Counted from the first letter of the stretch, positions 50,157-61,682 are shown. The stretch: DNA of 64,000 nt from Kitagawia praeruptora (GCA_037693485.1 CM075348.1:13994501-14058500), one strand, 5' to 3'. Notes: generated by a model from the letters alone, not told the origin. Made by a program: numbers and translations.

Positions 50157-52116
50157 TATAATGCAATAACAACTCACTCAAAATAGGCTTTTACCACTCT
50201 ATAATAGTTATCCTCATATATAAATATATATACATTTGAAAAGAGATCAACTCGGAAATTTTTATAAATCTCGAAATACTACTCAATAACTTCTCAAGGT
50301 ACTTCTCGAATATAATTCAATAACTCCTCATAAGCACTCAATTGATTTGAAATAATATAATATAACTGCCCAGATCAACACCCTAGTTAACAGAACCACA
50401 AAGGCATCGGTTAACCGTTAGGGTGTCGATGATTGGACTTCTGCTCATAACGCCTACTCAAGTAATGGATGATCAATCCATTATCACTACACATTTTCTA
50501 TCGATAGAAGGATGAGCCGACTTGCTCGGACCATCACCCTAATTTACTTCTCAGATTGGGTGAGCCGACTTGCTCGGACCATCACCCTAGTTTACTTCTC
50601 CGATTGGGTGAGCCGACTTGCTCGGACCATCACCCTAGGATGAGCCGACTTGCTCGGACCATCATCCTACATACTCCTCAATTGGGCCGGTGCGTTACTC
50701 CGATCACTTTTGGTTTTAGAAGCAATAAATTACAACTTACTTTATATATATATAACCCCCTCTCTTAAATATAAATATTCTGTAGTATGGAAATATTATT
50801 AAATATATCTTTATCATCTCTTCTACGAATACGAATGAAATATCTCATTAAACGTCCCAACAATGTAGACCAACTCATGAAATAAATTTCAACAACTCAT
50901 ATAATAATTTATATGCATGTAGATTGCATGAATAAAATCTGATATAAACCATTAGGAGGAATATTTGATTTTTTTGTATAGCTAAAACTTAATCAGAATA
51001 TTTAAAAATATCGATACTCCGAACAATGGAGTACGAATTAGTAAACTTGCCTGAGCTCTGCGGTGCGATACTCCAACTTGCTCCACGTCTCTGGTGCTCT
51101 ATAATCATATAAAACTCACTTTTAGTGTACGTAAACAGGTACTAGGTAAATCCTAAGTTTCTACATTTTCACTTCATTATGCCCGGCATTTTACTTTCTC
51201 GAGCCTTTTTCAGCTAATTTTATTAATTCCAGTTTTAGTCTAAAATAATCATATTCAATACGGTTAATTAAAATAAACCGTGAATGCTAAATACCAGTCT
51301 TCTAAAATAAAATTTATTTAACCCTATTTATTCATAATCATTCCCTCTTTTTATCAATAAATCAGTAAATCTCTAAATTATGGCAAATAATCAAAGAATA
51401 TTTTTATTGAATTAACTCATTTCTTTTTTTTTAAATCAAGTATTTATCACCAATACTATTATTATCTTTAAAAGCTTTCCAATTTAATCACATACCATTT
51501 TATTAAACTGTTTATTAATCACTAATTTAAAATTAATATACCAATTAATTAAATCCTTATTATAACATTCTCGACAATTTATTAAAACTGCGTTAATATA
51601 ATATTATTTGATTCGGAACCGCGTCACGTGGGACCCGCCACCACAACGCCGCTGCGCGCCGACCCCTGCAATCTCTCCCCTGCGTCTCTCTCCCTCCCTT
51701 TCTCTCTCTCTCTCGCATCTCTCTGTATCACTCATCTCTGTCTCTCGCATCCCCCCTCTCGATCTCTTGACTCCGTCCCTCAATCTCAATCTCTCGTTCT
51801 CCTATCTCGTCTCTCCCCTCTCCATTTCTTTCTCAGCTCATCCCTCTCTCTCTGTCCATCCATGTCTCTCTCCCTCAATCTCTTTCTCTTCTCTCTCGTC
51901 TTCCTCTCCGGCTCCTTTTCTCGCTATTTCCTCCCCCCCGCCTCACTCACTTCTCGCCCAACACACCACCATAATACACTCAATCTCTCCGCCTTCCTCT
52001 CTCGAATTAACATCTCCCTCTCTGCCTCCTCTCTCCCTCGTCCTCCTCTCGACCTCCTCCATCTCTCTCACTCCGTCTTCTTCACTCCATCTCTCTCCTT
52101 CCCCGACTCAATCTCT
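49697..52116 (-). repeat. E3 right LTR (5' LTR on minus strand, start truncated)
   Basis: Begins TGTAACGCCCCC and carries the (TA)n (50095-50154), the 48-bp hairpin repeats (50510-50670), the intact copia target site (51027-51031), a G-box (51625-51630) and the CT-rich tract. Homology to the left LTR stops abruptly at 52116, where an A/T-rich AAATAAATAAT sequence takes over. Confidence 0.93.
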
Positions 52117-53079
52117 AAATAAATAATAAATAAATAAATAATATAAAATAAGATATCTAAATCATACGTGACGTGTGGAACAATTTTTATGCGTTACATT
52201 GTTGCTCATAAAATTTATTGGATGTTGCGTTATAAATCGAAGTCCAACTAACCACCCCCACGTAATTCAGTTTAACTTTTTAAGATCGGTCGTGGTTAAT
52301 CATTCTCTTCGCCCTCTGGATTACAAGATTAGGAAGTTTTTTGTTAGCAAAAGTTCAGGTTTTAGGAATATAAAATTTTCAACAAAAAAGTGTAAATTTT
52401 TCAAGATTGAATTTTTGGCAAATTTAATAAATTATTTATTTTAAATTTTTTTATTATATTCTTATATATACTAAGCGTAAGAAGGATCTTATCCATGAAT
52501 TTTGTCCTTTAATTTTGGTCTTTATACTACCAAAATAATCTCAACCGTCAAATTTAATAATTTTAATAATAGGCGATCAAGATTATATAATATTAAAAAA
52601 ATTATAATCTAAAAGGATATAATTAAAAAAGATTATATTAGAATTGAATTGTAAAAAAATTATAATATAAAAAAGATATAATTGAAAAAAATGTTGTATT
52701 AGAATGGAATTTTATTTTATTAATATATAAAAAATCATATTTACTATGAGAAAAAGGAACATAAGATATATTTTAGGTAATTTCCTAAGATTTTGGTACA
52801 AAATTTTTAAATGAACCCTGATTTTACAAAAATACTCATCCTATGTTTGCATAAAAAAATTTTGTATCTCGCGTAACTTTCTCATTCACTCATTTACTAT
52901 TTGGGTTGTATCTAGAAATCAGATTTGCATAATTTTACAGAATTTCATAAAATTATCTTTAATTTAGTGATGATTTAATAATTATTATCCAAAAGAAAAC
53001 ACTCAAAATCTCAAAAGAAAATTTAATTACGAATTTTTACATAGTCCTACATTGATAATACTATTCAATGTATAAGACC

Positions 53080-53127
<48 letters not shown>
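52117..53127. other. AT-rich intergenic sequence, no gene
   Basis: No coding feature seen. TCTTATATATACTAAGCG at 52460-52477 looks like a Helitron-type TC start but is preceded by T rather than A, so it stays tentative. A (TA)n tract is at 53084-53127, next to the LINE 3' end. Confidence 0.5.
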
Positions 53128-53129
<2 letters not shown>

Positions 53130-56100
53130 AAAAGCACCATTAATTGAAAACCAAGGCTCCAGTTGTAGTAGGAGCAAACATACACCACAAATAGGCAGAC
53201 ACCACATACTGGTCACACTTTCACAAGTTCATTCCAACCTTCCAACCTTCCTCCATTGCTTCAATAAAAACATCAATCTCTTCCTGCACCATAGGCGCTT
53301 CATGACTGAAATGGAACTCACACCCAGCCTGCCACCAAATTCTCTCTACTCCTCCCTTCCTTTGCTAGGCGATCTGCAGATATATTCCATTCCCTTTTGA
53401 CATACACCACTCTCATATTTTTGAAATTTTTACACATATTTGTAAGAGAACCATCACCTTGATCTATATCTATTCTACCCGCCTTAACTCCGAGGACAAA
53501 ATCCTCCACTGTCTGGGAATCAACACAAACAAGATACTCAGTATCGAGATTTTCCAGTATCTCTCTAATATGTATTACAGCCTTCAATTATGCACTGGAT
53601 GATGCACAGGGGCCCGAGAAGATGTAGCAGAGCTGCATGTTTTTATTGAGCACCACACCACCTATACCACCATCAGACTGATCTCCAATCTTATTACCCA
53701 AAGTTCCATCAGTAAACGCCACATATTCATATTTAGAAAAAACCTTTGATAAGAAATTCAATTTTGTCGTCTTCAAGTGCCTCTACATTGCCGTTTCTGG
53801 ATCACAAAACCATAAGGTGCTCAGGTTTTCAGAGATACAATTAGCTGTAATGCCCCAGTCATGTGCCCATCTTTTTGTATTAAAAATAATACCGTTATGG
53901 TTAAAAGTAGCACTGTTGAAAATTCTCTCATTTCTTTGAGTCCATATACTCCATAATAGAGCTGCTACTGAGATTTTCCATGCCACCTTGCATCCTGAGC
54001 TAGTCTTAAAATTTAGAATATATTGCATGTTGAACCGTGGAGCATGAAGACTTGACGAGCAAATAGACTACCACCTGCAGAATTCAACCCATATCTCTTT
54101 GCTTTTAGGACATGCCAAAAATAGGTGATCAATACTTTCAGACCCTTCATGACAGAATAAACACGTTTGATTTTCTCTCTTTAGTCTGATCGCAAGTAGC
54201 TCCTTTGTAGAAAGTATTTTGTGACCTATCTTTCATAGAAATATCTTAACCCTGTTAGGCACTTTCAATTTCCAAATGGTTGACCATTGACCTTCAGCCA
54301 CACTTCTATCATCCAGGAGGGAATAACACTGATTAATTGTGAACGTTCCTTTGGATCTGTTCCATTTTAAAGAGTCCTCAAACTTATTAAAACGGATATT
54401 CCTCAAGACTTCCTTTAGGGTATCCCAACTTTGTTCTTCCCACCTTCTCAAGGCCCTTCTCCAAAACGACAATGGATTTGTGGCAGAAGCCTCCACCATT
54501 GACACTATGCTTCTTACCGAATAATCTTTGAACATGCATAGGTTGTACAGTCTTTGATGAGATCCTCGCAGTGCTTTGTCTCCTAACCAAACATCTTTCC
54601 AAAAAGAGACGGATTTACCATTTCCCACTACCCATTTGAAATTCTCAGGGCCAATTAATTCTTTTTCATGCATGGAATTTCTTAATGCCAACATATTCTT
54701 CATGAACAATGACACTTGTGTAAGATCTATACTTGTATTCCCATATAAGATCTCCTCACCATATTTATTGAGAAGAAACCGAACCCACTTCTTTCTCTTA
54801 TCCTTTGTGATCATCCACCACATTTTTGCAAGAAAAGCTTGATTATTAGTTTCAAGTTTCCTAATTCCCAAGCCACCTTGATGTTTTGGGGAACAAATAT
54901 TCTCCCACTTCAGCAAATATAGTTTACGATTATAGGCTAAATTCGCATTTAGTTCACCCCAAAGAAATTGCCTTCTTATGGCATCTAATTCCTTGCACGC
55001 CACTTTAGGAATCCTATTTATACAGAACCAGTAACTGGGGATGCTATCTAGACAGTTCCAAACCAATATCAACCTACCAGAAAAGTTCACCTGTGAGCAT
55101 TTCCACCCTGCTAGTTTTGCAGTCACTCTTTTGATTAGAGGCTTCCATGTAGAGATTGTCTTTTTGGACTGTCCTACCATTTTCCCCAAATAAACAAAGG
55201 GGACTGTACCTACTTGACACCCCAGAATTTTCGCCCATTCTTGCACCTCTGAATCGTTTCCTTGTACATCAAATAGTTGGCTTTTGTTAAAATTAACAGA
55301 CAAACCAGTTATAACCTGGAAGAGCAATAGGACTTTCTTGATTCCAAGTACTGACTTTGTATCATTCTTTACAAATATTATCGTATCGTCCGCGTATTGA
55401 AATTGGGACGACATCTGTGGATTGAATGGCAAGAAAATACCTTCAAAAATTCATTGCTCTCTTGATTTGATTAGCAATCGATTTAGAATCTCACCAACCA
55501 TGATAAACAGATACGGGGCTAACGGATCCCCTTGCCGAAGTCCTCTCCTAGGGGAGAATTCACCTGTAGGAGATCCATTTACTATAACAGACAACCTTGA
55601 TGAAACTAAAATTGATTTGACCCACATAATTCATTTCGAACCAAAATTGAGTCCTTCCAACACATGAAAGAGGCATTCCCAGTTTACTGAGTCATATGCC
55701 TTTGCAAAGTCTATCTTTAAAATGAGGCCAGCTCCATCTTTCTTCCTCAGGCTATGTATAACTTCATTCACCAAGATTACGCTTTGACTGATGTTCCTCC
55801 CCTTAATGAACGCAAACTGTTCTTCTGAAATGAGAGTACTGATTTCCACTTTTAGTCTGCTTGCTAAGACCTTAAGGAGGAGCTTAAATATCGAGTTTAT
55901 CAAGCTAATTGGACGAAAGTCAGTAATCTTAGTCGGGTTACTCGACTTTGGGACCAATACGATAAAGGAAGAATTTGCACCCTTCGGTATTAAGCCAGAT
56001 AAGAAAAAATTATCGAAAAATTCTTTTACTCGGATTGCAATTCGATTCCAAAACGCCCTTAAACATCCTGCATTAAAGCCATCCGGACCTGGGGCCTTTT

Positions 56101-56652
56101 CCGAATTGCTATCTTTCAAAGCTACCTCAATTTCCTCCATTGAGAATGGTTTCTCTAACTCCACCTTTGCCGTTTGACTCAGTCTTTGATCCAGCAGATA
56201 CTTAAATTTGAATATCAACTTGTCATCCCCTTTTTCAAAGAATGTTTTGAAGTGCTGAAAAAACACTTGCTTAACATTTCCTGGACCCTCAATTAAACTC
56301 CCTTGCCATTCTAGCTTCTTTATATGGTTTGCAGCCACTCTACTCTTTACTACCTGATGAAAATATCTCGAGTTTGAGTCACCAACCCGATTATGATTTA
56401 AACCATTGACAGATTTCAATACTAATACACTTTTTACTTTACATATAAAATATTTTTTTGTTAGATCCAACAGTTTTCATCTATCTCTTTTAAGATATAA
56501 CGGTTCTTATTTATTTTATCGTACTGTGGACCAGACCAATCACTAAAGTTTTGGACAAAATCACTCTTATACTTATTATTAAAACAGAAAAATTGTATTT
56601 GATTGTCAGTAGAACTATCTTCAAATAATAAGAAGGGTATTTTGATATTCAA
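53128..56652 (-). mobile_element. 5'-truncated L1-like LINE with RNase H
   Basis: On the minus strand, RT is followed by a zf-RVT motif and a plant-type RNase H, in that order, ending near a TA-rich tail. ORF1 and the endonuclease are missing, the usual 5' truncation. A 60-codon stretch at 56652-56461 resembles the linker between endonuclease and RT but is in another frame. No TSD was identified. Confidence 0.85.
53318..56470 (-). pseudogene. LINE ORF2 remnant: RT, zf-RVT, RNase H
   Basis: One reading frame persists over about 1,050 codons without frameshift but with six stops: 55633-55631 TGA, 55453-55451 TGA, 54235-54233 TGA, 54070-54068 TAG, 53785-53783 TAG and 53590-53588 TAA. RT landmarks in order are G-D-S-N-S-R-Y-F-H, K-A-P-G-P-D-G-F, F-R-P-I-S-L-I-N, F-I-K-G-R, D-F-A-K-A-Y-D-S-V-N-W, G-L-R-Q-G-D-P-L-A-P-Y-L-F and the active site Y-A-D-D at 55396-55385. 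The zinc finger C-L-F-C-H...D-H-L-F-L-A-C is near 54150. RNase H shows F-T-D-G-T...V-K-R-E-W-N...A-D-R-L-A-K-E-G. It once encoded target-primed reverse transcription and is now non-functional. Confidence 0.88.
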
Positions 56653-56899
56653 AACGAAATATAAGTAGATTTCATAAATTGAATAGAATATTCAACGTAA
56701 AAAATCCTCAATTTCCTTCCTCTTTTGTTTTTGCGTAATTTTAATTAGAAAATAAATGTTAAACCATCAATAAATTAAAGATTATTTTGTTAATTTAACG
56801 TTGGTTATACGTCCAAATCAAATTTTAAGAATTCGAGATAAAACAACAATATTAAATTAAACATGCAAATATTAATAAAATTATAAATATGTAAATTAA
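56653..56899. other. AT-rich spacer, nothing recognised
   Basis: No ORF, repeat end or motif I can support. Confidence 0.6.
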
Positions 56900-56901
56900 T
56901 A

Positions 56902-57225
56902 CTCCCTCCGTCCCACTGGGATCTTTACGTTCCTGGTGGGCACGGAGGACAAGACAAGTGGGTATAAAGTGGGTGTAATATTGTTAAAATAAATGAAGTA
57001 GTTGATATAATAGTGATTTTATTGTTAAAATAAGTGAAGTAGTGGGTGTAATAGTGATTTTATTGTTAAAATAAGTGAAGTAGTGGGTGTAATAGTGTAA
57101 AGTATTGTTAAAATAAGTGAAGTAGTGGGTGTAATAGTGTTAAAACTTACTATTTTGGGAATGTAAAGAAATGAATGAGACGACCCAAAATAGTAAGTGT
57201 AAAGAATCCATTGGGACGGAGGGAG
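56902..57225. mobile_element. Stowaway-type MITE (Tc1/mariner)
   Basis: 324 bp with terminal inverted repeats CTCCCTCCGTCCCA / TGGGACGGAGGGAG and TA target duplications at 56900-56901 and 57226-57227. These are the hallmarks of Stowaway. The interior is unusual: about four tandem units around AAGTGAAGTAGTGGGTGTAA occupy 56985-57150. Confidence 0.93.
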
Positions 57226-57270
57226 TAACATTTAATTTTTTTGTAAAATTAAAAATATTAAAAAAGGAGT

Positions 57271-57296
57271 CGTGCGTTGCACGGGTTATAAGCTAG
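57271..57296 (+). other. Helitron-type 3' end
   Basis: Hairpin CGTGC-GTT-GCACG (57271-57283), then nine bases, then CTAG and a following T at 57297. This is the classic Helitron terminus. The body would lie to the left and could include the LINE and MITE as nested insertions. The 5' end at about 52460 is only a guess. Confidence 0.55.
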
Positions 57297-57450
57297 TTAA
57301 CATAATATAATTAATGGTAATTCCTTAAAAATGTAAGATAGTACAAAAGTAAAAAAAAAATGAATCTTGTAGATAAGTTTAGAAAATAGTATATTGCATA
57401 GTTCAGACCAAGGTTAATAGTTCGAACCAATCAATGATTATTGTTTCAAT

Positions 57451-57550
57451 TTGGTGGACTGTTTTATGACTTACAGCCTCAAAAATAACTCATGGAGACA
57501 GCTTCAGAATGTTTCTGGGTGGAGCTCTGCATTGGATTACAATTTTTATG
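57451..57550 (+). pseudogene. F-box/kelch-like fragment, left part
   Basis: Encodes Y-S-L-K-N-N-S-W-R-Q-L, characteristic of the region after the first kelch-like repeat in plant F-box associated proteins. In another frame G-G-A-L-H-W-I-T follows, the next conserved block, so there is a frameshift. No start, F-box or splice site is seen. The hAT MITE begins at 57551. Confidence 0.5.
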
Positions 57551-58146
57551 TAGGGATGACAATGGGTTGGATCGGGTTGGATATCTGTGATGTCCAAATC
57601 CAAATCCGAATCCTTAATCCAAATCCAAACCCGATTCAAATCCAAATGGATTTGGAAATTCAAAATCCAAACCCGATCCACCAGGTTTGGATCGGGTTCG
57701 GGTTTTATCCAAACCTGAAATTTTTAATTCTTTGTAAAAAAATAGTAATATTTTTTTAAGCTAAATTTCATAAAAATTAAAATTACAATAGCAAATAAAT
57801 ATCTAGATTTCAGAGACATGCAAATAAATAAGTCCAAGTTACACCACTATTAATATCTAAAGACATAAAAATTAAAATACAATTGCAAATATATATATAT
57901 ATATATATTATAATTTATATATGTATATGTATATGTATATATATCGGGGTTTTTTCGGGTTTCGGGTTTGGATCGGGTTTTCGGGTTTCGATCGGGTTGG
58001 ATATAGCTAATATCCAAATTCAAATCCAAAATCTTTCGGGTTTAAAAATCAAATCCAAATCCAAATCCAAAAAATCGGGTTCGGTAAGATCCAATCGGGT
58101 CGAATTGGATCGGGTATCCGTCGGATCGGTTTTTTTGTCATCCCTA
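57551..58146. mobile_element. hAT-type MITE
   Basis: 596 bp with inverted ends TAGGGATGACAA / TTGTCATCCCTA and a perfect 8-bp duplication TTTTTATG at 57543-57550 and 58147-58154, the hAT signature. Subterminal parts are full of GGATCGGGTT and ATCCAAATCCAAAT repeats. No transposase. Confidence 0.92.
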
Positions 58147-58353
58147 TTTTTATGAGGTTTTTTTTATTTTAAAGTGTTTTCCACAAAATAGGGGTTCAAA
58201 ATATTTTGGATAACTTCCAGTTTATGGGATATATGGGATGCTTATGGTTGTGGGGCTCTGCACTGGATTACATATAAAACTCTAGCTTTAGAAAGCTTCT
58301 GTTCAATATTTGCTTTTTACCTTGGGGTTGAAGACTATAGGGAGGTTCCATAG
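58147..58353 (+). pseudogene. F-box/kelch-like fragment, right part
   Basis: A frame ending in TAG at 58351-58353 reads G-A-L-H-W-I-T-Y-K, then F-A-F-Y-L-G-V-E-D-Y-R-E-V-P. This matches the conserved G-A-L-H-W...A-F-D-L-G-x-E-x-Y-R-E-V-P order of plant F-box associated domains, in which such proteins choose substrates for SCF ubiquitin ligases. The G-A-L-H-W block also occurs left of the MITE, so a local duplication or two fragments are involved. The MITE and frame breaks make it a pseudogene piece. Confidence 0.5.
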
Positions 58354-59203
58354 CCTGAAGAGTGAAGACTGAAGTTCATAATAAGAATCTTATTGAATTG
58401 AGTCGAGCAATCTTTGCGGAATCTGTTTGCATGATTAAAAACCACCCATTTTACGTATAGGTGATGAATGATACGGGACTGGAATTTCATTGTGCTAGGT
58501 ATATTCACTTGAACAGCCAAAAGTTCTATATGTATGTTAGGCCAATCATGTATTCAGAATTTCAAATAGTCCTGGGAATGTTTTCGTAGAAGTGGAGAAC
58601 AAGGTGACTGACCTTGGAAAAAAGAAAGCTCATCTAGTATCTTATACTATGTACGGTGTACCAAGGTAAATGATCTATCAAGTGTTCATTACCAGCTTGA
58701 AAATTAGTTGTTGGATCCTTAATTACATGAACATGTACACGCAGACAGACATAAACAAGTAGATCTTTACCTAAATTCAGAACTAAGCGATGACAGGTCA
58801 TCCAGGCAGAGCAACATTAGCCATCCAGGAAGTCGATGTGCACAAACCAATTTTTAGCTACACTAACATCGACAGCTCTCTGAGAGAGCAATTAGCATGA
58901 TCAACTCCAAATTACCTCCACATATCAATTTGGATATGCGAAACGAAGCCTCTCCATGCTTCAGCTTCACTAAAGTAAAGAGATTTTAAGAGTTCAAAAT
59001 GCATTATGCCCATTAAATCCATAACTGTAGGATACAATGCAGTTGGACTAAATCCCCAAACAGTTCACACATTTTTAAACTCTTGTAAACAGAAAACACT
59101 TTTAAAATTAAATTAAACTGTGAGAACCAAGATACACAACTCTGTTTTCTGTCTGAGTATTCTATTCACCTTCCTTGGATGAACAACTTTATAACTGTTC
59201 ATC
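58354..59203. other. Unassigned sequence
   Basis: No gene I can support. An open plus-strand stretch at about 58580-58664 ends in AAG|GTAAAT, a possible splice donor, but neither its start nor its identity is clear. The part right of 58750 may be the 3' untranslated region of the minus-strand gene ending at 59204. Confidence 0.35.
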
Positions 59204-59776
59204 CTAGACGCCATATATCAGCTTCAGACAGAATTCATCGAAGCTGGTTCCTTTAGCCTGTATGCAAAACGCTGGGAAAAAGGGGAACAATGTCACATCC
59301 ATAAATTACGGGATTGCATGCTAAACATTCCAAATTTGCACATTAGATAGCTCACCATATCATGCTGGGTAACACAATACGCTGCTTTCAGTTCCGCCAA
59401 CGTTTCGCGGCCCTCCAGGATGCACAAAACATCATTTTGTTGCGCCAGCAGAATTTCAATTTCTTCGGCAACAATGTTTGAAGAAACATACTGTAGGAAC
59501 AGATTAGTCAAAAAATTATTATCAAAGCTTCTAAAGACATCTTGGACTATAATCAATTAGCAATTTAGCATCATCTTTACCAAAATCTTTTAGTAGACGT
59601 AACTATCAAATTGGTTTATGATCATTTTTAATGGCAAAATGGGGTCTGGGTGTGTATAAAGATCTTACTTGGCTGAGGTTTCTTATCGATACGTTGGGCT
59701 CGCAACACATGTGCGGACGCTCCAAGCTTGCCAATCTTTGTTCATCCCAGGGCACAAGCATGAAATGAATATGCAG
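59204..59776 (-). CDS. C-terminal three exons of an unidentified gene (possible ubiquitin-like/RAWUL domain)
   Basis: Three exons on the minus strand are all in phase 0 with GT-AG introns: 59776-59669 (36 codons), 59490-59356 (45 codons) and 59257-59204 (17 codons plus TAG). Acceptors read TTCTCAG, CCTACAG and GCATACAG; donors GTAAGA and GTGAGC. The joined tail is about 98 residues, with C-C-E-P-N-V-S-I-R-N-L-S-Q across the first junction, then E-E-I-E-I-L, and E-T-L-A-E-L-K later. This spacing recalls the ubiquitin-like RAWUL domain of RING/Polycomb-type proteins, but the match is weak and from memory of the pattern only. No upstream exon was found to the right, so this is probably a gene fragment. 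Confidence 0.45.
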
Positions 59777-60376
59777 CTGAGAAAAGGTTGAAAATTAGTA
59801 GGTGCTAGGCAAAAGAATTAAGAATTAATTTTAAGAGGGAAATAATATCACAAGGAAAAACAAAACTGCCAGCAAACAATTAGTATTAGCAAATAATAGC
59901 AAGTTGTACACTAAATATAGTGGATTGATCCGGTAGACGTACACTCTAGCAGCAAACAATTAGTATATTGTCTCTAACTGCAAGTAATTTAACATCAAGG
60001 TTTTCTGTATATATGAATATCGACTTTTAAATGATCTCAGACATTGCACATACATCATGTAGAATCTATCAGGATAGATAAGTGATGATGAATAGAAGTA
60101 ACAAGGTTCTTATATGAACTAATTATTTTAACCCGTCCCGGCTACCAAAGATGTCTAGGTTTGGCTTTAATAGTATATCATAGATTTGAAAGCTCCCCCT
60201 TATATTGGGCATAAATGTTATTTAGCATTTGCCTAGGCAAGCCATATAGGGTGCTATATCTGTAATATATGCTCTGAATTTATTAATTTTACTTGGTCTT
60301 AGAAAAACGTTGCATTTTATGTTGCTTGGTTCTCTAATGTCTATATGTTTTGTTATATTCTTGCCACCTGGTATAG
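59777..60376. other. Intron-like or intergenic sequence between two gene tails
   Basis: No exon recognised on either strand. The short stretch cannot hold the 5' halves of both flanking gene tails. Confidence 0.4.
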
Positions 60377-60574
60377 GACGACACTGCTAGTGATGGGAGC
60401 TCTGTGGAGAAACATGCTGAAACTGGAGATGGTGCCCCTGAATCCCAGCCGAACGGTATCCAGAATGATATGATGATGGATGATGCACCATTACTAGATA
60501 AAACGGCTGAAGCAGAAGATAGATGGATGGTAGTTTATCGTAGACGGAAGCCAAGAAAGAAGGAACTTTCTTAG
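60377..60574 (+). CDS. Terminal exon of an unidentified plus-strand gene
   Basis: A pyrimidine-rich tract and the acceptor GGTATAG precede 60377. 65 codons are open to TAG at 60572-60574. The encoded tail is acidic (D-D-T-A-S-D-G-S, M-M-M-D-D-A) and then strongly basic (V-V-Y-R-R-R-K-P-R-K-K), which could be a nuclear-localisation-like end. I do not recognise the family. No upstream exon was identified. With the minus-strand tail only 600 bp away and pointing the other way, both look like captured or rearranged fragments. Confidence 0.4.
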   Translation, partial: DDTASDGSSVEKHAETGDGAPESQPNGIQNDMMMDDAPLLDKTAEAEDRWMVVYRRRKPRKKELS

Positions 60575-61682
60575 ACAATGCTATATTAATATGATTTTCC
60601 CCGGGCACAGGGTATTTCATGTTTAATTATGTGAAGTTTCTACTTTTTGGAATGGATATATTATGGTCAAAACTGAAAATGTCCATCTCTATTGGATACT
60701 CTATTAATTTGATGTATTGCTGATAGAAGAGATACATCTTGTGATGCATTGGAAATATATAAGGCTTTTGTTTCCCTACTTTCTAGCCAAGTTACCAGTC
60801 TGATCTCAACCTCTCTGCTAGACTGGCATTTGTTTAGCATTCTAATGATTTCTGCCAATGTGAATTATGCGAAAACTTTTGATATAAACTTGGCTGAAGT
60901 ATTTCCTTTTTAAACGTACATGGACAGACAATGTGCCATTGATGCTTCTATTGTCTGCATAATGAAGAGGTGTAAAATTGTGGATACTGGAGGATTATGC
61001 TGACATCTAGAAAAAGTGTAACTGACTTTTTAAACTGTAGTCAGGGGTCTTGGCTCTGATACATTTGTACTATGTATGCTAGGAAAATCAGGTAAAGAAA
61101 ATGAAACAATTGATTTGTGCGATCATAGTCAGTTTTGAGCCTATTATGCCACTTTCATATCTGCTCTCCCCTGCCTTTCTCTTTATATGGGGCTCTTCTT
61201 TCTTTCTTTGCTTTTAATTTAAATTGGCCTTTTTCCTTTCTTTCGACTTGAATTGATTAAGATGTTTTCCTCGACAATTAGCATGATATCATATTACTAG
61301 AAAATAGCATGATATCCAATTTATCATAATATTTTTATAGAAAATATCCTAAATTTGAGAAAGCCTTCAAAATGAAAGAAATTGGTTAAAACGAAGTTGA
61401 AGACCACCACGTCACTCTCCTGAGATTTTGTTTATTTGTTAGTGTTTTTTGACAATAGACTTTTTCTATTGTAAAATTTACAAATTAAAGAATTATATTA
61501 AAATTTTCAAATTTATTTTTTATTTTCAAAAAATAAGATAAAATTCATGAAAAAAATAGGATTGTAGGGATAAAATAAAATATAGTACAAACCAAATTTG
61601 ATCTTAATATAGATGAAAAATAATTAAAAGAATTTTAAAATTATGCAAGATATTTTTAATATTTTTAGGAAAATAATTTTCG
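60575..61682. other. Non-coding sequence (3' UTR-like, then AT-rich)
   Basis: No supported gene. The part right of 61380 is AT-rich and leads into the Helitron-type end at 61710. Confidence 0.45.

Larger units (their letters stand above)
14585..52116 (-). mobile_element. E3: chromovirus-like gag-only retrotransposon, split by copia
   Basis: On the minus strand, the 5' LTR is 52116-49697 (start truncated), the PBS is TGGTATCAGAG at 49692-49682, gag lies within 49264-48038, the PPT is at 47856-47838, and the 3' LTR is 47837-45783 plus 15867-14585. There is no protease active site, RT or integrase. Coding ends just where protease should begin. The LTR ends TGTAAT...ATTACA and the PPT context resemble E1 and E2. 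The outer end at 52116 is a deletion breakpoint, so no TSD can be shown. Confidence 0.85.

Noticed and set aside
52460..52477. Definite Helitron 5' terminus
   Set aside because: The TC start is preceded by T, not A, and could be chance in AT-rich DNA; kept only as a tentative note.
53084..53127. (TA)n as the LINE poly-A tail
   Set aside because: It borders the LINE 3' end, but TA repeats occur elsewhere in the window and no TSD supports it as the tail.
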